This document shows, piece after piece, positions 46,349-54,118 of a stretch of 64,000 bases of DNA. The stretch is from the NCBI RefSeq assembly GCF_039544305.1, contig NZ_BAABLK010000002.1, forward strand, positions 1 through 64,000, written 5' to 3'. This stretch comes from Paeniglutamicibacter antarcticus_C. GTDB lineage: Bacteria > Actinomycetota > Actinomycetes > Actinomycetales > Micrococcaceae. A model generated the notes under the pieces. It searched no databases, was not told the DNA's origin, and saw nothing but the letters and a program-made list of their open reading frames with translations. The position numbers and the translations under genes are program-made. The first letter of the stretch is position 1, and every line of letters begins with the position of its first letter.

Positions 46349-46434
46349 GCGAAACCACGGGCCGCTTTCCCTTCCCGTGCACTGTTCCCCTTCGGGGCGG
46401 ACGGTGTACAGGCGGGGGAGGCGGCCCGTTTCGC
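46349..46434 (+). terminator. Large structured hairpin behind groEL
   Basis: An outer stem, GCGAAAC and GGGCCGC with GCGGCCC and GTTTCGC, encloses a second hairpin (CCCC-TTCG-GGGG). It begins 40 bases after the stop and probably terminates groEL. Confidence 0.6.
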
Positions 46435-46484
46435 TTAACCCGGGTCCGCGCCGTTGCGATGGGCCCAAGGTTGCTTGCGTAGCT

Positions 46485-47426
46485 TCAGGACATGCCGGAG
46501 CGATGCGCCGGGAGCTGGATTCCACCGTTCAGCCGACCCCAGGGTTCCAGGTCCCGCAGTTCGGCCTCGATATTGGCCCTAGCAGGTTCCTCCCAGAGCT
46601 CTTGGCCCCGGGAACTGGAGTACAGCGAACGGCCATCCAGCAGCCTGTGCAGGATCAGGGTGCGGCCTCGGGCAAATTCGGCATCGGAAACATGGGCATA
46701 TTCGAGGCGCACCGCAGAGGCGTAGCGCCTGTAGGCGGCAGGCTTCCGCGCCAGCACTTCAAGGTCGGCATCGCAGAGCAGTGCCCCCGCGGAATCCCCC
46801 GGTTCGGGCTTGTGCGTTTTGGTTAGCGCGACCAGCCGAACCACTTCCTCCACGACCGGTGCACGAACCCCCTGGAACTCCAGGCGGTCGAGGGCCAAGG
46901 CCGCGGAATCCTCTTCGTCCGTTGCCGTGCCCTGGTAGACGGCGTCGTGGAACCACGCTGCAAGGTACACCGGGAGGTGTGCAGGCACATAGGTAGTTGA
47001 TCGGGTCAAGGCCTCAAGGGAAGTGAGCACCGCAAGCAGGTGTGCCCGGTCGTGGTAGAAACGTTGTTTCTGGCTCCAGCAAGACAACAGCTCGCGGCCA
47101 AGCGCGGGTGCGGCCAGGCCCAAGGCGTCCCAGCGAGAGAGCAACACTGCTTCGAGGCGTTCGGGCCGCTCCTTTGCGCGCACCCGCAACCCGGAGGAAA
47201 TCAGGCGGCGCACCAGCTCGGTGGCCGGGACCGGGAGCGCGCCGGCGGCCACCAGCGTCTGATAGCGACGTTGTGGCACATCGTAGTGGTCTCGGTCGAA
47301 GGCACGCTCCGGCAAACCCTGGGCCCTGGCGAAGCCATGCAACTCTCCCAAGGAGACATCCGAGACCAAGTGCGAAAAGAGCGTTCCGTGGGCCGGCCAG
47401 GAGGGGGGATCAATGAGAAGGGACAC
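46485..47426 (-). CDS. DUF4031 - HD-type hydrolase fusion protein
   Basis: 313 residues in two parts. Residues 1-85 are a DUF4031 domain ('MSLLIDPPSWPAHGTLFSHL' and 'FDRDHYDVPQRRY'). Residues about 100-300 resemble predicted metal-dependent HD-superfamily hydrolases: 'RFYHDRAHLLAVL', 'WFHDAVYQG' (HD pair) and 'LLCDADLEVLA'. Its substrate is unknown; HD enzymes of this type often act on nucleotides. It has no operon partner. The fold of each part is fairly clear, the reaction is not. Confidence 0.72.
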   Translation of the reverse strand: MSLLIDPPSWPAHGTLFSHLVSDVSLGELHGFARAQGLPERAFDRDHYDVPQRRYQTLVAAGALPVPATELVRRLISSGLRVRAKERPERLEAVLLSRWDALGLAAPALGRELLSCWSQKQRFYHDRAHLLAVLTSLEALTRSTTYVPAHLPVYLAAWFHDAVYQGTATDEEDSAALALDRLEFQGVRAPVVEEVVRLVALTKTHKPEPGDSAGALLCDADLEVLARKPAAYRRYASAVRLEYAHVSDAEFARGRTLILHRLLDGRSLYSSSRGQELWEEPARANIEAELRDLEPWGRLNGGIQLPAHRSGMS

Positions 47427-47465
47427 GTTTCCACACTAGTACGCCCCAAACCCTGGCAACGCGGA

Positions 47466-47756
47466 TCAATAGGTAAAGAGGCTCGCATTGGCTGCTTCCG
47501 CCTCGTCGTACTGCGTTGAAGCGCGGTTCAGCGCCGTGCCGATGGAAGAAAGCGACTCCTCCACGCGCGCCTGGGTGTTGCGCCAGTCAGCGACCACCGA
47601 CTGGAAGTTGCTCGAGGCCGCCCCCTGCCAAGTACCTTGCAAGTCCTGCAGCGAGGACGTCAACGAGTTCACCTCCGCCCGCACTCGTTCGATGGTGGCA
47701 TGCAGGTTCATTGACCGGGCCTGCATCTCATTGGTGTTGGCGGCAAAAGTGCTCAT
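47466..47756 (-). CDS. WXG100-family secreted small protein
   Basis: 96 residues from ATG 47756, with GGGAG 11 bases upstream; GTG 47768 has no spacing for a ribosome site. Two helices flank the W-x-G turn, here 'TWQGAAS' near residue 42, and the protein ends in 'YDEAEAANASLFTY'. This is the size and layout of EsxA/EsxB proteins exported by type VII secretion. No EccC, EccB or partner is near, so it is a lone substrate or has another role. Y-x-x-x-D/E export signal: 'YDEAE' may serve. Confidence 0.82.
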   Translation of the reverse strand: MSTFAANTNEMQARSMNLHATIERVRAEVNSLTSSLQDLQGTWQGAASSNFQSVVADWRNTQARVEESLSSIGTALNRASTQYDEAEAANASLFTY

Positions 47757-47865
47757 GATCGTCTTCACTCCCGTGCGATGGTTGCTGGCGCCGGGACCAT
47801 GCAGGGCGTTGCTCCTGGGGCACCGGTGGGAAACCCGCCAAGGATGTCGTGCGTGCTTCCGTCTT

Positions 47866-47913
47866 CAGGGTAAAAACACGCACCCCGCTGTTGGGAGATG
47901 CCGCAGCGGGGTG
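47866..47913 (-). terminator. Terminator of the two-component operon
   Basis: On the minus strand CACCCCGCTG pairs with CAGCGGGGTG (47881-47913), and a GTTTTTACC tail follows at 47868-47876. It begins 20 bases after the kinase stop. Confidence 0.8.
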
Positions 47914-47933
47914 TGGATAACGCGGGGAGGTGG

Positions 47934-49433
47934 CTAGTCGATCTCAGTGCCTTCAGGGTCGTCCTCGGGCGTGACGTAGGGCAGATGGATCGACATGGTT
48001 GCCCCGCCGCCGGCTGTCTCGCTGAGCCTGATTGATCCGTCGTGTTGCGCGGCGATCGCCGCGACGATGGCCAGCCCGAGCCCGGTTCCGCCGGTTTGGC
48101 GCTGTCGGGAAGAATCCGCGCGGTAGAACCGTTCGAAGACCCGGCCCGCGTCGTCCTCGGAGATGCCTGGGCCGTGGTCCCGGATTTCCAACACGGCATC
48201 GGACCATCCGTCGATGACGGGCTTGACACCCACTGCGATCTCGATGTCGGTGCCCTCGGGGGTGTAGCGCAGGGCATTAGTCATCAAATTGGCCACAATC
48301 TGCCGCAATCTCGCCTCGTCCCCGCTGGTGGGTGCCGGCTGGGGGGAGCCTCCGTCCAAGCCGACCAGGCGCACCTTGCGATCCGCCGCGTTGACCCGGG
48401 CGTCCTCGACGGTGTCACCGGCCAGCATCAACAGGTCGATGGGCTTGCGCTCCAGCGGGCGCTGCTCATCGAGCCGTGCCAGGGTCAGCAGGTCCTCGAC
48501 CAGCTGGCCCATGCGCTTTGACTCGGCCTCGATGCGGCCCATGGCGGTGCGCAACATCTCCGGGTCGTTCAGCCCACCTTGGCGATAGAACTCGGAGTAG
48601 CCCTGGATCGTCACCAGCGGAGTGCGCAACTCGTGCGAGGCGTCTTGGATGAACCGGCGCATCTTGTGTTCCGAGGCGGCCCGTCCGCGGAAGGCGTGCT
48701 CGATGTGGGCCAGCATGGCGTTCAACGAACGCGAGAGGCGTCCGACTTCGGTCTCCGGAGGGTAGTCCTCCACACGGCGGGACAGGTCACCGGCGGCGAT
48801 GGCGGCGGCGGTGCGTTCGACCCGGATCAGAGGCAGCAGTGCCCGGGTGGTGATCCCGTAGGCGATCATTGACATCAGCAACGTGGCCAGCATGCCGGTG
48901 GACATCACCAGCATCGTGGCCTTGGTGACGGTGTCGTTTACCGAGGTCATGGGCAGGGCATAGATGAGGTCGTAGTCGGTGCGCGGCAGATCCACGATGC
49001 GTACCCGCCATCCGGAGGAGCCAATGTTGGTGCCTGGCACAGAAAGCGTGGCCGCTGGATCCTCACGCAACCGTTCCAGCGCGTCGGGGTCGACCTCCGG
49101 CGCGTCCTGTGGTTTCTGGTCCGCGGACGGCTTGCGCGGCATCTTGTAAAGGATCGTCCCCGACTCGTCGCGCAGGTCCCCGTAGAAACGGGCCACGCCG
49201 TTGGATTTGGGGTTGATGGTGGTGATGCCCGCATAGTCGTTGAGCATCGAGGAGGTGACCGTGGCGGTGTTGGTCTTCAGGTCGGTGTCCAGTTGTGCAG
49301 TGAGCATCAACCGCAGTGACTGCGCCGACCCGACTGCCGTGACCACGATTCCCAGGATCATCAGGGAGCTCATGAGCGCAACGAGCTTGGTCCGAAGCGA
49401 CACCTGTCGCCAGAACCTGCGGGCGCTTTCCAC
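47934..49433 (-). CDS. Sensor histidine kinase
   Basis: 499 residues. Two membrane helices (about 17-40 and 172-195) frame an extracytoplasmic sensor of about 130 residues. HAMP follows (200-252), HisKA with His267 in 'DASHELRTPL', and HATPase_c with 'NLMTNALRYTP', 'DHGPGISEDD' and 'GGTGLGLAIV'. It resembles the TcrY/TrcS/CseC group. It phosphorylates the response regulator encoded just upstream. The sensed signal is unknown; sensor sequence is poorly conserved in such kinases. Confidence 0.92.
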   Translation of the reverse strand: MESARRFWRQVSLRTKLVALMSSLMILGIVVTAVGSAQSLRLMLTAQLDTDLKTNTATVTSSMLNDYAGITTINPKSNGVARFYGDLRDESGTILYKMPRKPSADQKPQDAPEVDPDALERLREDPAATLSVPGTNIGSSGWRVRIVDLPRTDYDLIYALPMTSVNDTVTKATMLVMSTGMLATLLMSMIAYGITTRALLPLIRVERTAAAIAAGDLSRRVEDYPPETEVGRLSRSLNAMLAHIEHAFRGRAASEHKMRRFIQDASHELRTPLVTIQGYSEFYRQGGLNDPEMLRTAMGRIEAESKRMGQLVEDLLTLARLDEQRPLERKPIDLLMLAGDTVEDARVNAADRKVRLVGLDGGSPQPAPTSGDEARLRQIVANLMTNALRYTPEGTDIEIAVGVKPVIDGWSDAVLEIRDHGPGISEDDAGRVFERFYRADSSRQRQTGGTGLGLAIVAAIAAQHDGSIRLSETAGGGATMSIHLPYVTPEDDPEGTEID

Positions 49434-49455
49434 GTAGGGGAACCGGTCTTTCGTC

Positions 49456-50166
49456 TTAGCGGCGGTCAGCGGTTCGCATCAGGTAGCCGACACCGCGCTT
49501 GGTCTGGATCAGCGAGGGCCACTCGGGGCGCGAATCGATCTTCCGGCGCAGGTAGGAAATATAGGATTCCACGATCGAGGCATCGCCGTTGAAGTCGTAT
49601 TCCCACACGTGGTCCAGGATCTGCGCCTTGGACAGCACCCGGTTTGGGTTCATCATCAGGTAGCGCAGCAACTTGAATTCGGTCGGGGAGAGTTCGATGA
49701 CTTCCCCCGAGCGGCGCACCTCGTGGGCGTCGTCGTTTAGCTCAAGGTCATCGACGCGAATGATCGCGGCATCTTCCTCGTCGGGCTGCGTACGTCGCAG
49801 CACTGCGCGGATGCGGGCCACGACCTCATCGAGGCTGAATGGCTTGGTGACGTAGTCATCCCCGCCGACGGTGAGCCCGGTGACTTTGTCTTCGGTGTCG
49901 TCGCGTGCTGTGAGGAACAGCACGGGGAAATGCTTGCCGGCTGCGCGCAACCGGCGGGTGATGGTGAATCCGTCCATGTCCGGGAGCATCACATCGAGCA
50001 CGGCAAGGTCAGGGGTCTGGGCTTCGACGGCGGCCAAGGCCTCGCGGCCATTGGCCGCAGCAACCACTTCGAACCCTGCGAAACGCAGGGAGGTGGAAAG
50101 CAGTTCGCGGATGTTTGGCTCATCATCGACGACCAAGAGCTTTGCTTCTGGGGTTTTGGCGTTCAT
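49456..50166 (-). CDS. OmpR-family response regulator
   Basis: 236 residues from ATG 50166. Receiver domain with acidic pocket Asp14-Asp15, phosphorylated Asp58 in 'DLAVLDVMLPDMDGF' and Lys in 'VTKPFSLDEVVARI'. A C-terminal winged helix follows ('ELSPTEFKLLRYLMMNPNRV', 'YLRRKIDSR'). It is close to TcrA/TrcR/PrrA-like regulators of actinobacteria. It is 22 bases before the kinase gene. Targets unknown. Confidence 0.92.
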   Translation of the reverse strand: MNAKTPEAKLLVVDDEPNIRELLSTSLRFAGFEVVAAANGREALAAVEAQTPDLAVLDVMLPDMDGFTITRRLRAAGKHFPVLFLTARDDTEDKVTGLTVGGDDYVTKPFSLDEVVARIRAVLRRTQPDEEDAAIIRVDDLELNDDAHEVRRSGEVIELSPTEFKLLRYLMMNPNRVLSKAQILDHVWEYDFNGDASIVESYISYLRRKIDSRPEWPSLIQTKRGVGYLMRTADRR

Positions 50167-50299
50167 GGCTACCAGTCTGCAACCGATATCTGTAAGAACC
50201 CTGTGTGTTTCTTGTGCGCGCAAGGACTTGTGCCCCGGCGCCGGCGCCCAAAGTGCCCTGAACTTGCCGAAAGCCGGAGCAACGAGCGGGTGGGCGCGC

Positions 50300-50530
50300 T
50301 CAGCTGGAACGTCGGCGTTCGCGGAAGTTCAGCACCAGGACGGCCATGAGCAGGATGAAGGCCAGCGGCAGTCCGTAGAGTGCAACGGCAAGCAGAGCGG
50401 GCGTGGCGGCCACCTGCAGCATGTACTGAACGAGCACCGTCACCAGCGCAGCGAGAGAAACGACGGCGATCCCTCCGGCCAGGAAGGTGAGGATGCGTTG
50501 GGAGGCAGGGTTCGAAGCGGTGGTGTTCAC
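50300..50530 (-). CDS. Small membrane protein with two helices
   Basis: 76 residues. Hydrophobic segments at about 12-36 and 42-66 and a basic tail 'NFRERRRSS' predict a hairpin with both ends inside. No family recognised. It lies 133 bases before the response regulator and is read in the same direction, so it may belong to that transcript. Confidence 0.6.
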   Translation of the reverse strand: MNTTASNPASQRILTFLAGGIAVVSLAALVTVLVQYMLQVAATPALLAVALYGLPLAFILLMAVLVLNFRERRRSS

Positions 50531-50775
50531 CCTTTAAAACTACCGCGCGCAGGGCGAAGGGCCACATCGGGCCCGTCCCTCTTAGGTGGAGGGTGTGAAG
50601 CCGCGAATGTCGTACCCTAGAAGATATATACTTCCCCGGACGCATGAACCCGTCCGCAAGACCCCCTCGGTGGGGGATTGCGGGGTAGCGAGCCGGGAGA
50701 CCGCCAGAATTGGGAACGCGGAACAGCTTGACCCCGTGGTTGGCCCATCGAGACGCAAGAACGAGGTAGCTAGAC

Positions 50776-51159
50776 GTGCCAACCGGCAAAGTGAAATGGT
50801 ACGAACCCTCCAAGGGGTTCGGATTCCTGGTGACCGACGAGGGCCAGGAAGTGTATTTGAACGCCTCGGCGTTGCCCGCGGGCGTAACCGAGCTGCGCGC
50901 CGGTACCCGCATGGAGTTCGGCATTGCTGAAGGACACAAGGGCGCCCAGGCGCTCAGCGTGCGCACCCTTGACGACGCACCCTCGGTGGCCCGCGCCAAG
51001 CGAAAGCCTGCCGTGGACACCGCTGTGCTGATCGAGGACCTGATCCAGGTGCTCGACTCGGTCTCCAACGGGTTGCGCAAAGGCCGCTACCCGGAAAAAA
51101 CACATGGCGCCAAGATTGCATCCGTGCTGCGCGCCGTAGCCGACGACTTGGACGCCTAA
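50776..51159 (+). CDS. Cold-shock-domain protein with C-terminal extension
   Basis: 127 residues from GTG 50776. Residues 1-65 are a cold-shock domain: 'GKVKWYEPSKGFGFLVTDEG' with RNP1 'KGFGFL'. The RNP2 element, usually V-F-V-H-F, reads 'VYLNAS', so aromatic RNA-contact residues are missing. A helical extension of about 60 residues follows ('VLIEDLIQVLDSVSNGLRKG'). It belongs to the actinobacterial long CspA-like class that is regularly paired with DUF3027, as here (4 bases apart). Nucleic-acid binding is likely, its exact role unknown. Confidence 0.85.
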   Translation: MPTGKVKWYEPSKGFGFLVTDEGQEVYLNASALPAGVTELRAGTRMEFGIAEGHKGAQALSVRTLDDAPSVARAKRKPAVDTAVLIEDLIQVLDSVSNGLRKGRYPEKTHGAKIASVLRAVADDLDA

Positions 51160-51163
51160 TCCC

Positions 51164-51655
51164 ATGGTACGCAAACCGATACTGGACCTGACACTGGCCA
51201 AGGCCATCGGGCCGGCACGTGAGGCATTGCTCGAAATCACCGATGGGTCGCTGATCGGCGAACACCTCGAGGCGGTCAGCGACGGCGAACGCTTGGTCAC
51301 CCACCGTTTCGCCGCATTGCTCCCGGGGTACGAGGGTTGGTGCTGGTTCGCGACGCTGACCCGCATCCCTCGCGCCCAGGCCAAGGACCTTACGGTGTGT
51401 GAGGTCGGGATCGTTCCGGGCGAGGATGCGTTGTTGGCGCCGCCTTGGGTTCCCTGGGCCGAACGCGTCAGCCCGGAGGAGAGGGACGCCGAGCGCAGCG
51501 CAGCGGAGGAAGCAGCAGCCGCAGCGAGCGGCGCCGAGACCCCGGCTGGGGAGCCTTCCGAAGGGCAATCCACCGAGGAAATCTTGGATGGATACGGCCC
51601 TGGTCAAACTGCCGAAGCGGATGCATACCAGCCTGATTCAGAAAACTTTAAATAA
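51164..51655 (+). CDS. DUF3027 protein
   Basis: 163 residues. The conserved part runs from 'KAIGPAREALLEITDGSLIG' to 'LAPPWVPWAERVSPEERDAE', followed by an Ala/Glu-rich low-complexity tail. The 'HRFAALLPGYEGWCWFATLTR' segment is characteristic. The family is actinobacterial with no known function and is nearly always next to the long cold-shock protein. A strong terminator closes the two-gene unit. Confidence 0.82.
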   Translation: MVRKPILDLTLAKAIGPAREALLEITDGSLIGEHLEAVSDGERLVTHRFAALLPGYEGWCWFATLTRIPRAQAKDLTVCEVGIVPGEDALLAPPWVPWAERVSPEERDAERSAAEEAAAAASGAETPAGEPSEGQSTEEILDGYGPGQTAEADAYQPDSENFK

Positions 51656-51662
51656 CTGAAAA

Positions 51663-51692
51663 GTAACCTAGGTGATATATCTACTAGGTTAC
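51663..51692. repeat. Inverted repeat before the terminator
   Basis: GTAACCTAG and CTAGGTTAC are perfect 9-bp arms around 12 AT-rich bases. It lies between the DUF3027 stop and the terminator hairpin and could form a first RNA stem or a protein site. Confidence 0.55.
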
Positions 51693-51730
51693 GAAAAAGG
51701 ACCGGGTGGAGCTCCACCCGGTCCTTTTCT
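51693..51730. terminator. Bidirectional terminator between DUF3027 and serC
   Basis: A perfect palindromic stem, AAAAGGACCGGGTGGAG with its complement, is flanked by A and T runs. It suits both convergent genes. Confidence 0.88.
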
Positions 51731-51837
51731 TGCGTGGAAATGAACCTCTTCCACGGGCGCCGGGAAAGAAGAGGCGATGCCCCGGCAACTGGTATCAACC
51801 AGCGTCGGTGCACCGCCCCGAGGTTTCCGGTGGGAAA

Positions 51838-52959
51838 CTAGCTGTTCTGCAAGACGTACTCGATGCATTTGAGCAGGGCCGAGACGTCCTCGGGCTCGAT
51901 CGCGACGAAAGTCGCGATTCGTAGCTGGTTGCGTCCAAGCTTGCGGTACGGCTCGACGTCCACCACGCCGTTGGCGCGCAGGGTCTTGGCGATGGCTGCA
52001 GCATCGACGGAACCGTCAAAATCGATCGTGGCAATGACGTTGGAGCGGTCCTCGGCTGATGCGACGTACGGACTTGCCACCTTGGAAGCCTCGGCCCAGT
52101 CGTAGACCCGCGAAGCTGAATCAGCTGTGCGAGCGGCCGCGAATTCCAGGCCGCCGTTGGCGTTGAGCCACTGCACCTGGGCATTGAGCGTGACCAGGGT
52201 GGACAGGGCCGGGGTGTTGTAGGTCTGGTTCAGCCGCGAATTGTCGATTGCCGTCTTCAGGCTCAGGAAATCAGGGATCCAGCGGCCCGATGAAGCAATT
52301 TCCTCGGCGCGCGCAATTGCCGCCGGGGAGAAGAACGCGATCCAAAGGCCGCCGTCCGAGGCGAAGTTCTTCTGCGGAGCGAAGTAATAGACGTCGGCCT
52401 GGGAGACATCCACTGCCAGCCCTCCAGCTGCCGAGGTGGCATCAATGACAACCAGGGAGTCCTCATCGGCGCCTTCGACCCGGTGAACGGGCGCGGCAAC
52501 GCCGGTGGAGGTCTCGTTCTGGGGCCAAGCATATACATCCACGCCGGCTTCGGCCACGGGAACCGGGCGCGTGCCGGGTTCCGCCACGATGATGGAGGAC
52601 GGCTTCAGGAACGGTGCCTTGTTGGTTGCCGACGCGAACTTCGACCCGAATTCGCCGAAGGAGAGGTGCTGGGCCTTGTTGCGGACCAACCCGAAGGTGG
52701 CAACGTCCCAAAACGCGGTGGATCCGCCAACGCCGAGGACAACCTCGTAGTCGTCAGGGGCGTTGAAGAAGGTTTTTAGGCCTTCCTGGATTTCCCCCAC
52801 CAGGTTTTTCACCGGGGCCTGGCGGTGCGAGGTCCCCAGGAGCCGCGTGCCTGCGTCGACGAGGGCCTGGAGCTGTTCAGGCCGGACCTTGGAGGGCCCC
52901 GCGCCGAATCGGCCGTCCACGGGCAAAAGGTCTTCGGGAATGGTCACGACGGTGCTCAT
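51838..52959 (-). CDS. serC: Phosphoserine aminotransferase
   Basis: 373 residues from ATG 52959, which has GAGGAG upstream. SerC of the mycobacterial/actinobacterial type: 'GRFGAGPSKVRPEQLQ' at the start, 'LGTSHRQAPVKNLVGEIQEGL', the PLP site 'YYFAPQKNFASDGGLWIAF' with its lysine, and 'NQTYNTPALSTL'. It makes 3-phosphoserine from 3-phosphohydroxypyruvate in serine synthesis. Divergent from the DtxR regulator. Confidence 0.95.
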   Translation of the reverse strand: MSTVVTIPEDLLPVDGRFGAGPSKVRPEQLQALVDAGTRLLGTSHRQAPVKNLVGEIQEGLKTFFNAPDDYEVVLGVGGSTAFWDVATFGLVRNKAQHLSFGEFGSKFASATNKAPFLKPSSIIVAEPGTRPVPVAEAGVDVYAWPQNETSTGVAAPVHRVEGADEDSLVVIDATSAAGGLAVDVSQADVYYFAPQKNFASDGGLWIAFFSPAAIARAEEIASSGRWIPDFLSLKTAIDNSRLNQTYNTPALSTLVTLNAQVQWLNANGGLEFAAARTADSASRVYDWAEASKVASPYVASAEDRSNVIATIDFDGSVDAAAIAKTLRANGVVDVEPYRKLGRNQLRIATFVAIEPEDVSALLKCIEYVLQNS

Positions 52960-53153
52960 GCTGCTCCTCATAAGGGTGTTTTGCGCTTTGACACCCTCGC
53001 ATCCGTTCTTTGATGCGATCCAGGGATGCCCAACGGTTCAATAATCCCGCACTCTGATGCCCAATGCGTAATAACGAGTCGGCAATGTGAACGCAGGTAG
53101 AGTGGAAGCGTAGTGAATTGTTGTAAAAATCAACCCATGCGGGAGCTGCAAAC

Positions 53154-53852
53154 GTGTCAGACCTGATCGATACCACCGAAATGTACCTGCGCACCATCCT
53201 GGAACTCCAGGAGGAGGGCATTATTGCCCTGCGCGCGCGCATTGCCGAGCGACTGGGGCATTCGGGCCCCACGGTTTCGCAAACGGTGGCCCGCATGGAG
53301 CGTGACGGTTTGGTCGTGGTGACTCCCGACCGGCACCTTGAGCTGACCGAGCATGGCGCGGAAGTCGCCACCGGGGTGATGCGCAAGCACCGCCTGGCCG
53401 AACGCCTGCTGGCAGATGTGATCGGGCTGGAGTGGGAGTACGTCCACGAGGAGGCCTGCCGCTGGGAGCACGTCATGAGCGAACGGGTGGAGCAGCGGCT
53501 TTATAAGTTGCTTGGCCAGCCTGCCTCGTCCCCGTACGGAAACCCGATACCGGGACTCGAAGCATTGGGTGGACCCGTGCTATCCGAAATCTCCGTAGGT
53601 GTCCAAAGTCTCGATTCGGCCCTTCTGGACGGCAATGTCGGGCCCGTTCGCATCGAACGCCTGGCCGAAACCATCCAGGTTGAACCCGAGTTGCTGGTGC
53701 AACTCGATGAGGGCGGTATTCGTCCTGGAGCCCTAGTCACCCTAGAAAGGGCCGAAGATTACGTGGTTGTGCGCGTCCAGGGCATCGAGGGAGCGCTGGA
53801 GCTTCCGACCGAAGTCAGCGCCCATGTATTCGTCCGCCGCATGGATAGATAA
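53154..53852 (+). CDS. DtxR/IdeR-family metal-dependent regulator
   Basis: 232 residues from GTG 53154. N-terminal winged HTH ('TTEMYLRTILELQEEGII', 'RIAERLGHSGPTVSQTVARM'). The metal-binding and dimerisation region follows, with 'HRLAERLLADVIGLEWEYVH' and 'EEACRWEHVMSERVEQRL', whose Glu, Cys and His positions match DtxR metal ligands. A C-terminal SH3-like FeoA domain completes it. Fe2+- or Mn2+-loaded dimers repress iron-uptake genes. IdeR rather than MntR is likely from the length and the C102-equivalent cysteine. It precedes the first riboswitch. Confidence 0.9.
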   Translation: MSDLIDTTEMYLRTILELQEEGIIALRARIAERLGHSGPTVSQTVARMERDGLVVVTPDRHLELTEHGAEVATGVMRKHRLAERLLADVIGLEWEYVHEEACRWEHVMSERVEQRLYKLLGQPASSPYGNPIPGLEALGGPVLSEISVGVQSLDSALLDGNVGPVRIERLAETIQVEPELLVQLDEGGIRPGALVTLERAEDYVVVRVQGIEGALELPTEVSAHVFVRRMDR

Positions 53853-53934
53853 CGGAATTGTAACTTTGGCGCAAATGGCGGTAGGGTTTCACGTTGGGTT
53901 GCACTTAGGTAATCCAGTCCTGATCCGGTTCGCA

Positions 53935-54103
53935 TAACCCTACCGGCGGATACAGGAGCAAGAATTCGCGGTAGGGGCGGAGGACCCATTCAACCGTTCC
54001 TGGCCATTGGCCATGGCACTCGGGGTGAAGCTGAGTCCGCCTAAGTGGGCTCGGCCGAGTTGCCTCATGACTCGAATCCGACAGCTAACTTCGCAGGCGA
54101 TAT
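53935..54103 (+). ncRNA. ydaO-type c-di-AMP riboswitch 1
   Basis: The conserved blocks of the ydaO/yuaA element appear in order: 'GGAGGACCCA' near 53979, 'CGGGGTGAAGC' near 54019, and the 3' signature 'CCGACAGCTAAC' with 'TCGCAGGC' ending near 54099. It lies 16 bases before an M23 wall-hydrolase start. In actinobacteria this element sits before rpf, NlpC/P60 and M23 genes and turns expression off when c-di-AMP binds. The outer boundaries are approximate. Confidence 0.85.
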
Positions 54104-54118
54104 ATGAGAGGTTGTCAT

